Assembly (NCBI GenBank): GCA_024637155.1
Contig: JAGXFR010000058.1
Coordinates: 1 to 64,000 of the forward strand
DNA from: Burkholderiaceae bacterium
Lineage (GTDB): Bacteria; Pseudomonadota; Gammaproteobacteria; Burkholderiales; Burkholderiaceae_E
Length of the DNA: 64,000 bases
Direction of reading: 5' to 3'
Part shown: piece after piece, positions 38,510-47,231 of the stretch
Numbering within the stretch: position 1 is the first letter of the stretch
Layout of the letters: each line of letters opens with the position of its first letter
Position numbers and translations under genes: made by a program
The notes under the pieces: generated by a model
The model's input: the letters and a program-made list of their open reading frames with translations, nothing else
Database searches by the model: none
Told to the model about the DNA's origin: nothing

Positions 38510-39901
38510 ATGGCAGCGGCGAATCAGGCACCCCAGAGAACGGACCCCCAGATTGCGGCGCTGCGCCTTCCGCCGCACTCGGTCGAGGCCGAACAGGCGG
38601 TGCTGGGCGGCCTGCTGCTCGACAATGCCGCCTTCGACCGGATCGCCGACGTGGTGCGCGGCGCGGATTTCTACCGCTACGACCACCGGCTGATCTGGGA
38701 GCAGATGAGCACGATGATCGGCAAGAACCGGCCGGCCGACGTGGTCACCGTGTTCGAGTCGCTGCAGTCGGCGGGGAACGCCGAGGAAATCGGCGGCGGG
38801 CTCGTCTACCTGAACTCGCTGGCGCAGGGTACGCCGTCGGCGGCCAACATCCGCCGCTACGCCGAGATCGTGCGCGACCGCGCCATCCTGCGCCGGCTGA
38901 TCGCCACCTCTGACGAGATTGCCACCTCCGCGCTGAACCCGCAGGGGCGCGAGACGCGGCAGCTGCTCGACGAGGCCGAGGCGAAGATGCTCGCCGTCTC
39001 CGAGGATCGGGCGCGCACCCAGACCGGCTTTCTGCCGCTCACCGGCGTGCTCGCCGAAGTGATCGAACGCGTCAACACGCTCTACGAGCAGGAGAACCAC
39101 AGCGACGTCACGGGCGTGGCCACCGGCTATCTCGAGCTGGACAAGCTGACCTCGGGATTGCAGCCTGGGGATCTCGTGGTGGTGGCCGGGCGGCCGTCGA
39201 TGGGCAAGACCGCGCTCTCGCTGAACATCGCCGAGCACGTGGCGCTCGAGCTGCAGATGCCGGTGGCGGTGTTCAGCATGGAGATGGGTGCGACGCAACT
39301 CGCGCAGCGGCTGCTGTGCTCGGTCGGCCGGCTCGACCACCAGCGTCTGCGCACCGGGCGGCTCAACGACGACGATTGGCCGCGTCTCACCAGCGCGATC
39401 CGCAAAATGCAGGACGCGCAGCTCTTCATCGACGAGACACCGGCGCTCAACGCGCTGGAACTGCGCGCGCGCGCGCGCCGACTCTCGCGCCAGTGCAGCC
39501 AGCTCGGTCTGGTGATCGTCGACTACATCCAGCTCATGGCTGCCACCGGGTCGGGCGAGAACCGGGCGACCGAAATCTCGGAAATCTCGCGCTCCCTGAA
39601 GGCGCTGGCGAAGGAACTCAAGTGCCCGGTGATTGCGCTCTCACAGTTGAACCGTGCCCTGGAGCAGCGCCCGAACAAGCGCCCGGTCATGTCCGACCTG
39701 CGTGAATCAGGCGCGATCGAACAGGATGCAGACGTGATCCTGTTCATCTACCGCGACGAGGTCTACAACCCCGATTCGCCCGAAAAGGGGACCGCGGAAG
39801 TGATCATCGGCAAGCAGCGCAACGGGCCGCTGGGAACCGTGCGCATGACCTTCGTCGGCCAGCACACCAAGTTCGAGAATTACATGCCGGGTATCGGTTG
39901 A
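38510..39901 (+). CDS. dnaB: replicative DNA helicase
   Basis: A 463-residue DnaB, the hexameric fork helicase. The N-terminal domain starts at LRLPPHSVEAEQAVLGGLLL. The RecA-like motor has Walker A AGRPSMGKTALSLNI near 225, MEMGATQLAQRLL, Walker B LVIVDYIQLM, and the end QRNGPLGTVRMTFVGQHTKFE. No intein interrupts it. The ATG at 38510 gives the usual short N-terminus; a GTG at 38459 would add 17 unrelated residues. Confidence 0.96.
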   Translation: MAAANQAPQRTDPQIAALRLPPHSVEAEQAVLGGLLLDNAAFDRIADVVRGADFYRYDHRLIWEQMSTMIGKNRPADVVTVFESLQSAGNAEEIGGGLVYLNSLAQGTPSAANIRRYAEIVRDRAILRRLIATSDEIATSALNPQGRETRQLLDEAEAKMLAVSEDRARTQTGFLPLTGVLAEVIERVNTLYEQENHSDVTGVATGYLELDKLTSGLQPGDLVVVAGRPSMGKTALSLNIAEHVALELQMPVAVFSMEMGATQLAQRLLCSVGRLDHQRLRTGRLNDDDWPRLTSAIRKMQDAQLFIDETPALNALELRARARRLSRQCSQLGLVIVDYIQLMAATGSGENRATEISEISRSLKALAKELKCPVIALSQLNRALEQRPNKRPVMSDLRESGAIEQDADVILFIYRDEVYNPDSPEKGTAEVIIGKQRNGPLGTVRMTFVGQHTKFENYMPGIG

Positions 39902-39966
39902 ACGGCGCCGGGTTGCCCGGCGCGACCCGATCTCGAACGCGGCCACATCCGGCCAGAGGAACGCGA

Positions 39967-40659
39967 TTGCTCAATGCTCCGATCGAGGTGCAGACCTTCC
40001 TTGCCAATGTCCCGCTGTTTCGGGGACTGGCAGGCGACGAGATCGATCGTATCGCCCAGAACACGCAGCAGGTGCGCGCGGAAAAAGGGGAGATCCTGTT
40101 TCATCGCGGCGATCCCGCAATGGGCTTCTACATCGTGGTTTTCGGCCAGATCAAGCTCGCCTTCAACTCGCCGCGCGGCGATGAAAAGGTGGTGGACCTC
40201 AACGGTCCGGGGCGGAGTTTCGGCGAGGCGGTGATGTTCATGGAACGACCGCACGTCGTGACCGCGCAGGCGATCTCCGACTCGCTGCTGCTGTTCGTCG
40301 GTCGCGAGGCGGTGTTCGAGGAACTCGAGCGCGACCCGAAGTTCGTGCGCCGCATGATTGCCGGGCTCTCGGCCCGGTTGCATGGGCTGATGCGTGACTT
40401 GGAGAACGATTCGCTGCGCTCCGGCACGCAGCGGGTCATCGGTTATCTCCTGCGCGACAGCGAGGATGTCGGGGAGGCCGAGGGCGCGCTGGAAGTCACC
40501 TTGTCCGCGAACAAGGGGGTGATTGCCTCGCGCCTGAGCCTCACCCAGGAGACCTTCTCGCGCATTCTCCACGACCTTGCCGAGCGCAATCTGATCGAAG
40601 TGCGCGGCCGCGCGATCTCCATCTCCGACGTCGCGAAGTTGCGCGCCTTTCTCGACTAG
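39967..40659 (+). CDS. Crp/Fnr family regulator, Dnr-like
   Basis: A 230-residue regulator: cyclic-nucleotide-binding-type sensor (ILFHRGDPAMGFYIVVFGQIK), dimer helix, and C-terminal helix-turn-helix. The recognition helix LTQETFSRIL keeps the E-x-x-S-R contacts used by FNR/Dnr to read TTGA half-sites. It contains no cysteine, so it cannot carry an FNR-type Fe-S cluster. FGEAVMFMERPHVVTAQAI is close to the NO-responsive Dnr of Pseudomonas. The TTG start at 39967 has AGAGGA upstream; a TTG at 39898 overlapping the dnaB stop is the alternative. It converges with the respiratory operon whose promoter carries a matching box, overlapping its last gene by 4 bases. Confidence 0.85.
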   Translation: MLNAPIEVQTFLANVPLFRGLAGDEIDRIAQNTQQVRAEKGEILFHRGDPAMGFYIVVFGQIKLAFNSPRGDEKVVDLNGPGRSFGEAVMFMERPHVVTAQAISDSLLLFVGREAVFEELERDPKFVRRMIAGLSARLHGLMRDLENDSLRSGTQRVIGYLLRDSEDVGEAEGALEVTLSANKGVIASRLSLTQETFSRILHDLAERNLIEVRGRAISISDVAKLRAFLD

Positions 40660-40877
40660 TCGGGCGGCAGTTCCCAGATCAGGATTTCGAAGCGCCCGTC
40701 GGGAAAGTTCTCGGCCCGGTAGGCGTAGCGATTGCGCTCGAGAAACCGGTACAGCGGGAACGGCTCCTGGTGGATGATGAGTTTCATCTGCTCTCCCAGC
40801 GCGAGTTCGGTCAACGCGTCGACGACGCGTTCGAACGGCTCGGGGTGGGGCAGACCACGGGCATCGACGATCTTCAT
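40656..40877 (-). CDS. DUF2249 domain protein
   Basis: A 73-residue protein of the DUF2249/TusA-like fold: MKIVDARGLPHPEPFERVV at the start (Asp-Ala-Arg-Gly-Leu-x-x-Pro-Glu-Pro is typical), then IIHQEPFPLYRFLERN, and an end WELPPD. The family is common beside nitrate/nitric-oxide genes; a role in metal or cofactor delivery is only proposed. Its start overlaps the ctaA-like stop (ATGA) and its TAG overlaps the tail of the convergent Dnr-like gene. Confidence 0.87.
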   Translation of the reverse strand: MKIVDARGLPHPEPFERVVDALTELALGEQMKLIIHQEPFPLYRFLERNRYAYRAENFPDGRFEILIWELPPD

Positions 40878-41800
40878 GGTTCCTCCTGTGTTGCGCACTG
40901 CCGCCCCGACAGACCGACGGTCGCGCCCAGCAGCAGCGCGGCACACAGGTTGTGCAGGAGCATCAGCGGCAATGGAAACTGCGCGACGGTCATGCTCGCG
41001 CCCAGCACCCCCTGCAGACCCAGCACGCCGAGCAGGAACCAGCCGCGGGCGGCCGCGCCGGGGCCGCGCCGGATGGCGCCGAGCGCCAGCACCCCCAGCA
41101 TCGCCGCTACGAGGAGTGCGCCGTAGCGGTGGGCCATGACCAGCGCGCCGAGCGCGGCGGATCCCACATCGGCTGCGGGCGACGCGAAGAACGGGTCGAA
41201 CAGCCGCCAGTCGGCATCGGGCCACCAGCGGCCGGCGCACTTGGGCAGCGTGTCGCACGCGAGCACCGCGCGGCGCGCGCCGATCATCCCGCCCAGTGCG
41301 ATCTGCACCGTGAGCGCGGCCAGCGCGAGCCGATGCACGGCCGCTCCGGCCCCGGTGGCGCGACTGCCCTGATGCAGCCACCACAGCAGCGCGAACAGGG
41401 CCATGCCGCCGAGCAGATTGCCGATGGTGACCGCCGGGAGAGGCGACGGCGTGATCTGACCGAGCCAGGCGAGGAATCCGGCAAGACCCACGGTGGCGAC
41501 GGCCGCCCCGCGCTCCCACGCGCCACGCAGCGCGTCCCAGCCCAGAAACAAGATCAGCAGCAGCACGATCCCCGCCGCACTTGCCGCAACGCGGTGCAAG
41601 GCGCGCGCCCAGAACAGCGGCGAGCGCTCGGGAATCAACTGTCCGGCCGCGGGGCTGGCGGCGCCGCTGCCGTAGCAGGCCGGCCAGTCGGTACAGCCGA
41701 ACCCGGCCTGCGACAGGCGAATATACGCGCTGGTCGTGGTGATGAGCAGCACCAGCAGCAGCGCGGCGAGCACCAGCCAGCGCATTGCTCCGGGCCTCAT
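40874..41800 (-). CDS. ctaA: heme A synthase (COX15/CtaA family)
   Basis: A 308-residue protein with eight predicted transmembrane helices in two repeated halves. Ligand histidines of the family are visible: RALHRVAAS, MAHRYGALL and LLHNLCAAL, with the conserved N-terminal SAYIRLSQAGFGCTDWPACYG and second-half cysteine site LPKCAGRWWP. It converts heme O to heme A, so with CyoE in the same operon it suggests that at least one oxidase-like subunit here carries heme O or A. The start at MRPGAMRWLVL is chosen over a longer Pro/Arg-rich extension. Confidence 0.88.
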   Translation of the reverse strand: MRPGAMRWLVLAALLLVLLITTTSAYIRLSQAGFGCTDWPACYGSGAASPAAGQLIPERSPLFWARALHRVAASAAGIVLLLILFLGWDALRGAWERGAAVATVGLAGFLAWLGQITPSPLPAVTIGNLLGGMALFALLWWLHQGSRATGAGAAVHRLALAALTVQIALGGMIGARRAVLACDTLPKCAGRWWPDADWRLFDPFFASPAADVGSAALGALVMAHRYGALLVAAMLGVLALGAIRRGPGAAARGWFLLGVLGLQGVLGASMTVAQFPLPLMLLHNLCAALLLGATVGLSGRQCATQEEP

Positions 41801-41871
41801 GCCAGCAGGTCCTGCGCGCGGACCCGGGAGAGGCGGCGCGTGTCGGGGACTTGGATCGTCATTTGCATCGC

Positions 41872-43767
41872 TCAGGTGCCCGCCGCCACGAAGGCGTCGG
41901 AGAAGCAATACTCGTCGGCGAGACCCTGCCGGAGAAAGGCGGGGAACGCGGCGTCCACCATCTGTGCCGAGCCGCAGACATAGACTTCGAAGCCGCGGAG
42001 GTCGGGGAAATCGTCCAGGATCGCCTGGTGCACGAGTCCGGTGCGCCCCGTCCAGTGATCACCGGGTGCGGACTCCGAGATCACCGGCACGAACCGGAAG
42101 GTTCGGTGTTCCCGCTGCCAGCGCTCGGCGAGCGACATCATGTAGAGATCGGCGGGCCGTCGAACCCCCCAGTAGAGCAGCATGGGCCGGGACATTCCGC
42201 GATGAAAGGCGTCCTCGACAATGCTCTTGATCGGCGCGAAACCGGTTGCGCCGGCGACGAAGATGATCGGCCGCTCGCTCTCGCGCAGGGTGAACGAGCC
42301 CAGCGGTCCTTCGCAGCGCAGTTCGTCACCGACCGCCATGCCCGAGAACACGTGGGTCGTGAAGAGGCCTCCGGCGATCAGGCGGACATGCAATTCGATG
42401 AACTCGCTGCGATGCGGCGGATTGGCGAACGAAAAGGCGCGGCGCTGTCCGTCCTCCAGCAGGATGTTGATGTACTGACCCGCGATGAAGGGAATGCGCT
42501 CGCCGGGGGGCAGCGCAACGAGGATCCGCATCACTTCGTCGGACAGGCGCTCCATGCCGTGCACTCGCCCGCGGAGGGTGTGCAGGGTTGCCGCCGAATT
42601 CGCATCGACCGGTTCGTATTCGATCTCCAGGTCGGAGTTCGGAACGGCGCAGCACATGAGCGCCTGCCCGGCCGCTTTCTGCGCTTCGGTCAGCGCGTTC
42701 GGCTGCGCCGCCCCATGCTCGACGCTGCCATGCAGCACCGTGCACCTGCATTTTCCGCATGCTCCATTGCGGCATTCGAAGGGCAGGGCGATCTCCGTAC
42801 GCAGCCCCGCTTCGAGGATCGTTTCTCCCCGCCGGATGGCGAGCTTGCGTCCGTCGGGGTGCAGCCACACGTGGAATTCGCGCCTGGCGCTGCGGCGCCA
42901 CGTCGGTGGCAGCCACGGGAGGGCAATGAAGAGCGCTGTCGCGGCAACGAGAAGGAGCCACACCTGGCCCATCGGCCATAGGTAGAGCAGCGGGAAGACC
43001 GCCAGGTAGAACCAGTCGAATGCAAGTTCGCCGGGTACCGCGCCGAAATCGGCAGCGCCGCCCTGGCTCAGCGCGGGCCGGACCAGTGAGAGGGCAAGCA
43101 GCGTGAGCAGCAGGCAGGCCATGATCGGCCGCGGCGGCTGGGTCCTCGCCTTGGGGACGCGCTGCACATGGATCCACATCAGCAGCAGCACGAGCAGGGG
43201 CAGGCCGATGTGAAGAAAGGACAGCAGCGAGAAGAAGCGATCGTTGACGCTCGTCTGATAGATGAAGTTGCGAATCAGGGCGCCGTCGAAGATCGGCAGC
43301 CAGTCGAGCCACTCGAAGCTCGCGACGACCACGAACTGCGCCAGGCTGTCCCACGGCAGCATGTAGCCGTTGATTCCGGAGACGTAGACCAGCCAGATCA
43401 GAATCACTCCGGTCATCCACGAGAACCAGCGAAAACCGCGAAACCGGTCGAAGGCGAAGTGGCGCAGCATGTGCACGAGCATGGTCAGGACCATTGCGTC
43501 GGAGGCATAGCGGTGAACGCTGCGCAGGATGCCGCCGACGTAGCGCTGATCCTCGCTCAGCGCCTGCACGGATGCATAGGCATCCGCCACACTCGTCTCG
43601 AAGAAGATGTAGAGATACAGCCCGCTCACCGTGATGATCCAGAACAGAAAGAAACTCATGGCGCCGAGGTGATAGAGCGGGTTGAGCGGGTCGCCGAAGG
43701 CGGCGTTGAACAACGCCTCGACGCGCATGAACAGCCAGCGCAGGCCGCGTTGCAGGCGTACGGTCAT
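41872..43767 (-). CDS. PetB-like cytochrome b - 2Fe-2S ferredoxin - FNR-type reductase fusion
   Basis: A 631-residue fusion. Residues 1 to about 300 are a cytochrome b N-terminal domain with the four heme histidines in two H-x13-H pairs: HRYASDAMVLTMLVH and HIGLPLLVLLLMWIH. About 325-410 is a plant-type 2Fe-2S ferredoxin with ECRNGACGKCRC and a fourth cysteine in ALMCCAVP. About 420-631 is an FAD/NAD(P)H reductase: RAFSFANPP flavin site, IIFVAGATGFAPIKSI pyridine site, VYVCGSAQMV near the end. It could pass electrons between NAD(P)H and b hemes in the membrane. Its start overlaps the stop of the second heme-copper subunit I (ATGA), tying it to that protein. Direction of flow unknown. Confidence 0.87.
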   Translation of the reverse strand: MTVRLQRGLRWLFMRVEALFNAAFGDPLNPLYHLGAMSFFLFWIITVSGLYLYIFFETSVADAYASVQALSEDQRYVGGILRSVHRYASDAMVLTMLVHMLRHFAFDRFRGFRWFSWMTGVILIWLVYVSGINGYMLPWDSLAQFVVVASFEWLDWLPIFDGALIRNFIYQTSVNDRFFSLLSFLHIGLPLLVLLLMWIHVQRVPKARTQPPRPIMACLLLTLLALSLVRPALSQGGAADFGAVPGELAFDWFYLAVFPLLYLWPMGQVWLLLVAATALFIALPWLPPTWRRSARREFHVWLHPDGRKLAIRRGETILEAGLRTEIALPFECRNGACGKCRCTVLHGSVEHGAAQPNALTEAQKAAGQALMCCAVPNSDLEIEYEPVDANSAATLHTLRGRVHGMERLSDEVMRILVALPPGERIPFIAGQYINILLEDGQRRAFSFANPPHRSEFIELHVRLIAGGLFTTHVFSGMAVGDELRCEGPLGSFTLRESERPIIFVAGATGFAPIKSIVEDAFHRGMSRPMLLYWGVRRPADLYMMSLAERWQREHRTFRFVPVISESAPGDHWTGRTGLVHQAILDDFPDLRGFEVYVCGSAQMVDAAFPAFLRQGLADEYCFSDAFVAAGT

Positions 43768-45149
43768 CGCGTGGCTCCTCTGCGGGCGCTGCGCACGGAG
43801 CGGATCACCACGACGAGGAACAGCAGGCCGCCGAGGATGGCGATCAGTCCTCCCAGGCCCATCAGGCCCATGCCCGCGATCTCGCCGCTGCTTCTGAGCA
43901 CCTGTTCGGCGCCCGCCACCTTGCGTTGCACTCCGTAGCCGCCGGACCACACCAGGCCGGCGACGTGCATCAGTTGTCCCCCGCCATAGGCGATCGGCTG
44001 CCAGGTGGCGAGCTTGCCCACGGGCGCCGCGTAACCGAGTTGCGGCAGCAGGTGGTAGACCAATCCCATCAGGGCGAGCGTCACGCCGACGATCGAGCCG
44101 TGGTAATGGGCGGGGATCTTGACGTTGTTGCCGCTGATGAAGATGCCGATGACGCCCCCCACGGCAAAGAGGAGGACTGAGCAAAGGAGTGCCGCGCGCA
44201 GTGGCTTTGCCTCCTCGCTCATGTTCAGCGGCGGGCGCAACGCCACTAGCACCGCCAGGCTCATCGGCAGGATTGCCAGTCCGCCGCCCAGGCGCATGGC
44301 CCAGGTCAGGAGCGCGCGGTGCTCGACCGAAGCCACGTCATGGGCGACGTAGGCGTAGGGGGTGACGAAGACGCAGACGAGCGCGAGCAGGAACATCAGC
44401 AGTGCCACGCGCGGGCTCAACGGCACGCGCGCGCCGCAGGCGCTGATGAGCCAGACCCACGCCACCAGCATCAGCAGCGTCCAGGTGAACTGCAGCGCGT
44501 GTCCGCCACCCCAGAAGAGGATCTCGAAATACGCCTTGCCCGCCAATGAAGCGGGAACCACTGCATAGGACCAGGCGAAGGCACCCACCGCCACGGCGGC
44601 CGAAACGGCCGCGGCATTCAGGCCGAAGCGCAGCGCACCGCCCCCGTCGAAGCGCAGCCCCAGGACCGGGGCGAGCACCAGGCTACGCAGCACCAGCGCC
44701 GTGAAACCGGCGCCGAACACAAGGAGCCCGCCGAGGAAGATCGGATCGTTCAGCACCGGGATGTAGTTCGCCATGATCGGCGTCCCGCGTCCGACGAAGG
44801 GAGCGAGCGACATGAACGCGACCCCGAGCGCGCAGGTCCACAGCGCAAGCCAGCCCCACCGGAGAGCCTGCGCTGCGCTGTTGATGCTCCACAGCATGCC
44901 GGCGATCGCGGTGAACCACACCAGCACGGACAAGTCGACATGGGCCACCAGTGCGACGTGGAAGAAGTCGGCGACGGGAAACAGGTCGCGCAAGCCCGGC
45001 GTGCGCGAGAGCACCAGGAAGATCGAGAATACGCCGGAGGCGATCAGTGCAAACAGGCCCAGCCATAACCATGCGCGCGCGAGCGCCTGACGCGGGCGAT
45101 CCGGTGGCGGCAAGGTATAGCCGGGGGACGGTGTCTGCGTGCGGCTCAT
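43764..45149 (-). CDS. divergent heme-copper oxidase superfamily subunit I (NOR-like)
   Basis: A 461-residue, 12-helix protein. Ligand candidates by position: H70 in LVAHVDLSVLVWF (low-spin heme), H217 in FWGGGHALQF (metal B), H270-D271 in YVAHDVASVEHRAL where other families have His-His, and H348/H350 in IPAHYHGSIVG (high-spin and low-spin heme). The tyrosine of O2-reducing enzymes is Phe221. A metal-B His-to-Asp change is reported, as I recall, for the gNOR-type branch; this is knowledge, not computed here. No subunit II of its own is adjacent. Its gene overlaps the one-helix protein upstream and the cytochrome b-FNR fusion downstream. Confidence 0.8.
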   Translation of the reverse strand: MSRTQTPSPGYTLPPPDRPRQALARAWLWLGLFALIASGVFSIFLVLSRTPGLRDLFPVADFFHVALVAHVDLSVLVWFTAIAGMLWSINSAAQALRWGWLALWTCALGVAFMSLAPFVGRGTPIMANYIPVLNDPIFLGGLLVFGAGFTALVLRSLVLAPVLGLRFDGGGALRFGLNAAAVSAAVAVGAFAWSYAVVPASLAGKAYFEILFWGGGHALQFTWTLLMLVAWVWLISACGARVPLSPRVALLMFLLALVCVFVTPYAYVAHDVASVEHRALLTWAMRLGGGLAILPMSLAVLVALRPPLNMSEEAKPLRAALLCSVLLFAVGGVIGIFISGNNVKIPAHYHGSIVGVTLALMGLVYHLLPQLGYAAPVGKLATWQPIAYGGGQLMHVAGLVWSGGYGVQRKVAGAEQVLRSSGEIAGMGLMGLGGLIAILGGLLFLVVVIRSVRSARRGATR

Positions 45150-45649
45150 TGCAGCGTGATCCCGCCGGCGCTCGGGTTGAAATCGATGACCAGCACCTTG
45201 CCGGGTTGCAGGGTCACGATTTCCTCGCGGCGGTAGTTGAATCCCTGCTCGCGCGCGTCGTCTTTGACGCGAACTGCGAGACGGTGTTCCCCGGCGCGCA
45301 CCGGGAGTCGGTGATAGACGGACGAGGCGCCATCCTTCGACAGGCCCGAAGGGGTGGCCACCTGCCGGTATACGGTGGCGCCGTCGAGATCAATCTCGAC
45401 GCTGACCGGCGAGCGCTCGCGCGGGCAGTCCAGGGGGTTGCGCATGTTCGGCGCCATCTGCGCCAGCTCCTGCGCGCTGCGCTCGCGACATGGTGAAACG
45501 AGTCCGCCCTGGTGGCTGAAGCTGAGCTTGATCAGCGCCTGGTCGGCCGGCAGGTGCCGGTACGTCGGAAGGCCGGAGAACGTGCCGATGATCAGCGCGA
45601 AGAGCCCATAGAGCAGCGCCTGCCCCATCCAGGAAACGATCCTAGCCAT
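45146..45649 (-). CDS. one-helix membrane protein of unknown family
   Basis: A 167-residue protein with one N-terminal membrane helix (ALLYGLFALIIGTFSGLPTY) and a predicted periplasmic domain of mostly beta strands (LIKLSFSHQG, VSVEIDLDGATVYRQ, HRLPVRAGEHRLAVRV, GKVLVIDFNPSAGGITL). Two cysteines occur (SPCRERS and LDCPRER). I recognise no family; topology is like FixH/CcoH-type oxidase assembly factors, but sequence similarity is not apparent. It lies between the MvhD fusion (3-base gap) and the second subunit I (ATGA overlap), so it is likely an accessory or structural part of the same complex. Confidence 0.8.
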   Translation of the reverse strand: MARIVSWMGQALLYGLFALIIGTFSGLPTYRHLPADQALIKLSFSHQGGLVSPCRERSAQELAQMAPNMRNPLDCPRERSPVSVEIDLDGATVYRQVATPSGLSKDGASSVYHRLPVRAGEHRLAVRVKDDAREQGFNYRREEIVTLQPGKVLVIDFNPSAGGITLQ

Positions 45650-47231
45650 GCGCCTTTGCCCTTTTCGATGCCACGACCGGGTTCGGGTTGCGCTCCGGAT
45701 GATGCGATGGCGCGCCCGCCACGGCACGCTGCAGTTCGGCGAGCGCAGTGGCCAGCTCGGCCTCCTCGCCCCGGTCGGCCCAGGCTGCGTGCACAAGCTT
45801 GCCGGTGGGGATGGCGCGCAGACGGGGCTCACGAATTCCGGCGAGACGCTCTTTGGTCCAGCGATTGCCCAGACGGAAGGCACAGCCGCCCGCTCGGCAG
45901 CCGGTCACCAGCACGCCCCCGGCGCCCCCGCGCAACGCGTACTCGACGAAGGAGGGCGGCAGATTGCCGGCGCACGGCAGGCTGAGCCCAGCCACGTCCG
46001 CGCCGACCATCTGCATCACATCTGCTCCCTGGGCGCAGCCGAAGACGACGATCCCGCCGGTGCTGTGCACCCGGGCCAGTCCAGCGTCCAGTTCCTCGCG
46101 CAGTGCGCGGATCGGACGGTGCGGCATGTCGATCCCGCTCACCAGTTCGGCGGTGCGACCGAACGGGGTGGACGTCGGGCAGGCCCCCGCGCAGATGCCG
46201 CAGCTGGCGCAGAGAGCGGGGTTCACCTGGGCGAGATTCCGGCCCGGGATGGCATTCGGGTGCGGCACCATGATGATGGCTGCGTAGGGGCAATCGGCAA
46301 AGCACCGTCGGCAGCCGTTGCACTGGTCCGGGTGGACTGCCGCGACCGGAGCGGCGGGGCGCTGCGGCAGGGCCGGCAGAAGCAGCAGGAGCAGGGTCGC
46401 CACCGCGACTACGGCCCACACGGCGCCGGCCGAGGTGCCGTACATCAGCGGCTGCCAGAAGAGGTAGAACCAGTCGAGCGCGAGCGGACCCGGAACACGG
46501 GAAAGATCGGCTGCAGCGGCGCTGGCGACGGGAAGCGCGAGGGACAGGCCCAGCAAGGCAAGGAGCGAGCCTGCGCTCAGCGCCCGCGGGGGCAGGATTT
46601 CGGCGTGGCTGATGCGCTGGATGTGGAACCACAGCCCGAAGATCAGCAGCAGCGGCACGCCGAGATGAACGAAAACGAAAAGCGAGAACAGCCGGTCGCT
46701 GACGGCGCCTGCACTCAGGAAGTTGCGCGTCAGCGGGGTGGCGAAGATGGGCAGCCAGTCGAGCCATTCCGCAGTCGCGGTCGCAGAGAACTGCGCGAGT
46801 TCATCCCATCTCAGCCAGATCCCGACGACGCCGGAAATGTAGAGGAACCACAGCAACGGTATGCCGGTGAGCCAGGAGAAGTGGCGAAATCCGCTGTAGC
46901 GCCCGAGGACCCATTCCCGCAGCAGGTGCAGCAGCGTGACCACCACGAAGGCGTCGGCCGCGTAGCGGTGAAGGCTGCGCAGCACGCCACCGAGGTACCA
47001 CTGCTCATGCGTGAGCCAACCGATGGAGCGATGCACGCCCTCCACGGAGGTGTCGAGGGCCGCGTACAGATAGGCGCCGGTGAGGGCCAGAACCCAGAAG
47101 AGCAGGAACCCGAGTGCGCCGAGATGGCGCCATGGATTCAGTGCGGCGCCAAAGGCCCCATCGAAGACGTGCTCGATTCGACGGTAGGCGGTCAACGCCG
47201 CGTTGGCGTGGTCGGTGGGTGCGACGCGCAT
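45642..47231 (-). CDS. PetB-like cytochrome b - 2[4Fe-4S] - MvhD-like fusion
   Basis: A 529-residue fusion. Residues 1 to about 300 are a cytochrome b N-terminal domain with two H-x13-H pairs, HRYAADAFVVVTLLH and HLGVPLLLIFGLWFH. About 315-380 is a two-cluster ferredoxin (CNGCRRCFADCP and CASCGICAGACP). About 410-500 resembles MvhD, the small Fe-S subunit linking hydrogenase to heterodisulfide reductase: GCAQGADVMQM, LPCAGNLPPSFVEYAL, VTGCRAGGCAFRLGN. The tail is Ala/Arg-rich. The start ATG overlaps the SCO stop (TGATG). The pair of cytochrome b fusions in one operon implies two distinct soluble electron inputs or outputs to b hemes. Confidence 0.87.
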   Translation of the reverse strand: MRVAPTDHANAALTAYRRIEHVFDGAFGAALNPWRHLGALGFLLFWVLALTGAYLYAALDTSVEGVHRSIGWLTHEQWYLGGVLRSLHRYAADAFVVVTLLHLLREWVLGRYSGFRHFSWLTGIPLLWFLYISGVVGIWLRWDELAQFSATATAEWLDWLPIFATPLTRNFLSAGAVSDRLFSLFVFVHLGVPLLLIFGLWFHIQRISHAEILPPRALSAGSLLALLGLSLALPVASAAAADLSRVPGPLALDWFYLFWQPLMYGTSAGAVWAVVAVATLLLLLLPALPQRPAAPVAAVHPDQCNGCRRCFADCPYAAIIMVPHPNAIPGRNLAQVNPALCASCGICAGACPTSTPFGRTAELVSGIDMPHRPIRALREELDAGLARVHSTGGIVVFGCAQGADVMQMVGADVAGLSLPCAGNLPPSFVEYALRGGAGGVLVTGCRAGGCAFRLGNRWTKERLAGIREPRLRAIPTGKLVHAAWADRGEEAELATALAELQRAVAGAPSHHPERNPNPVVASKRAKAHG

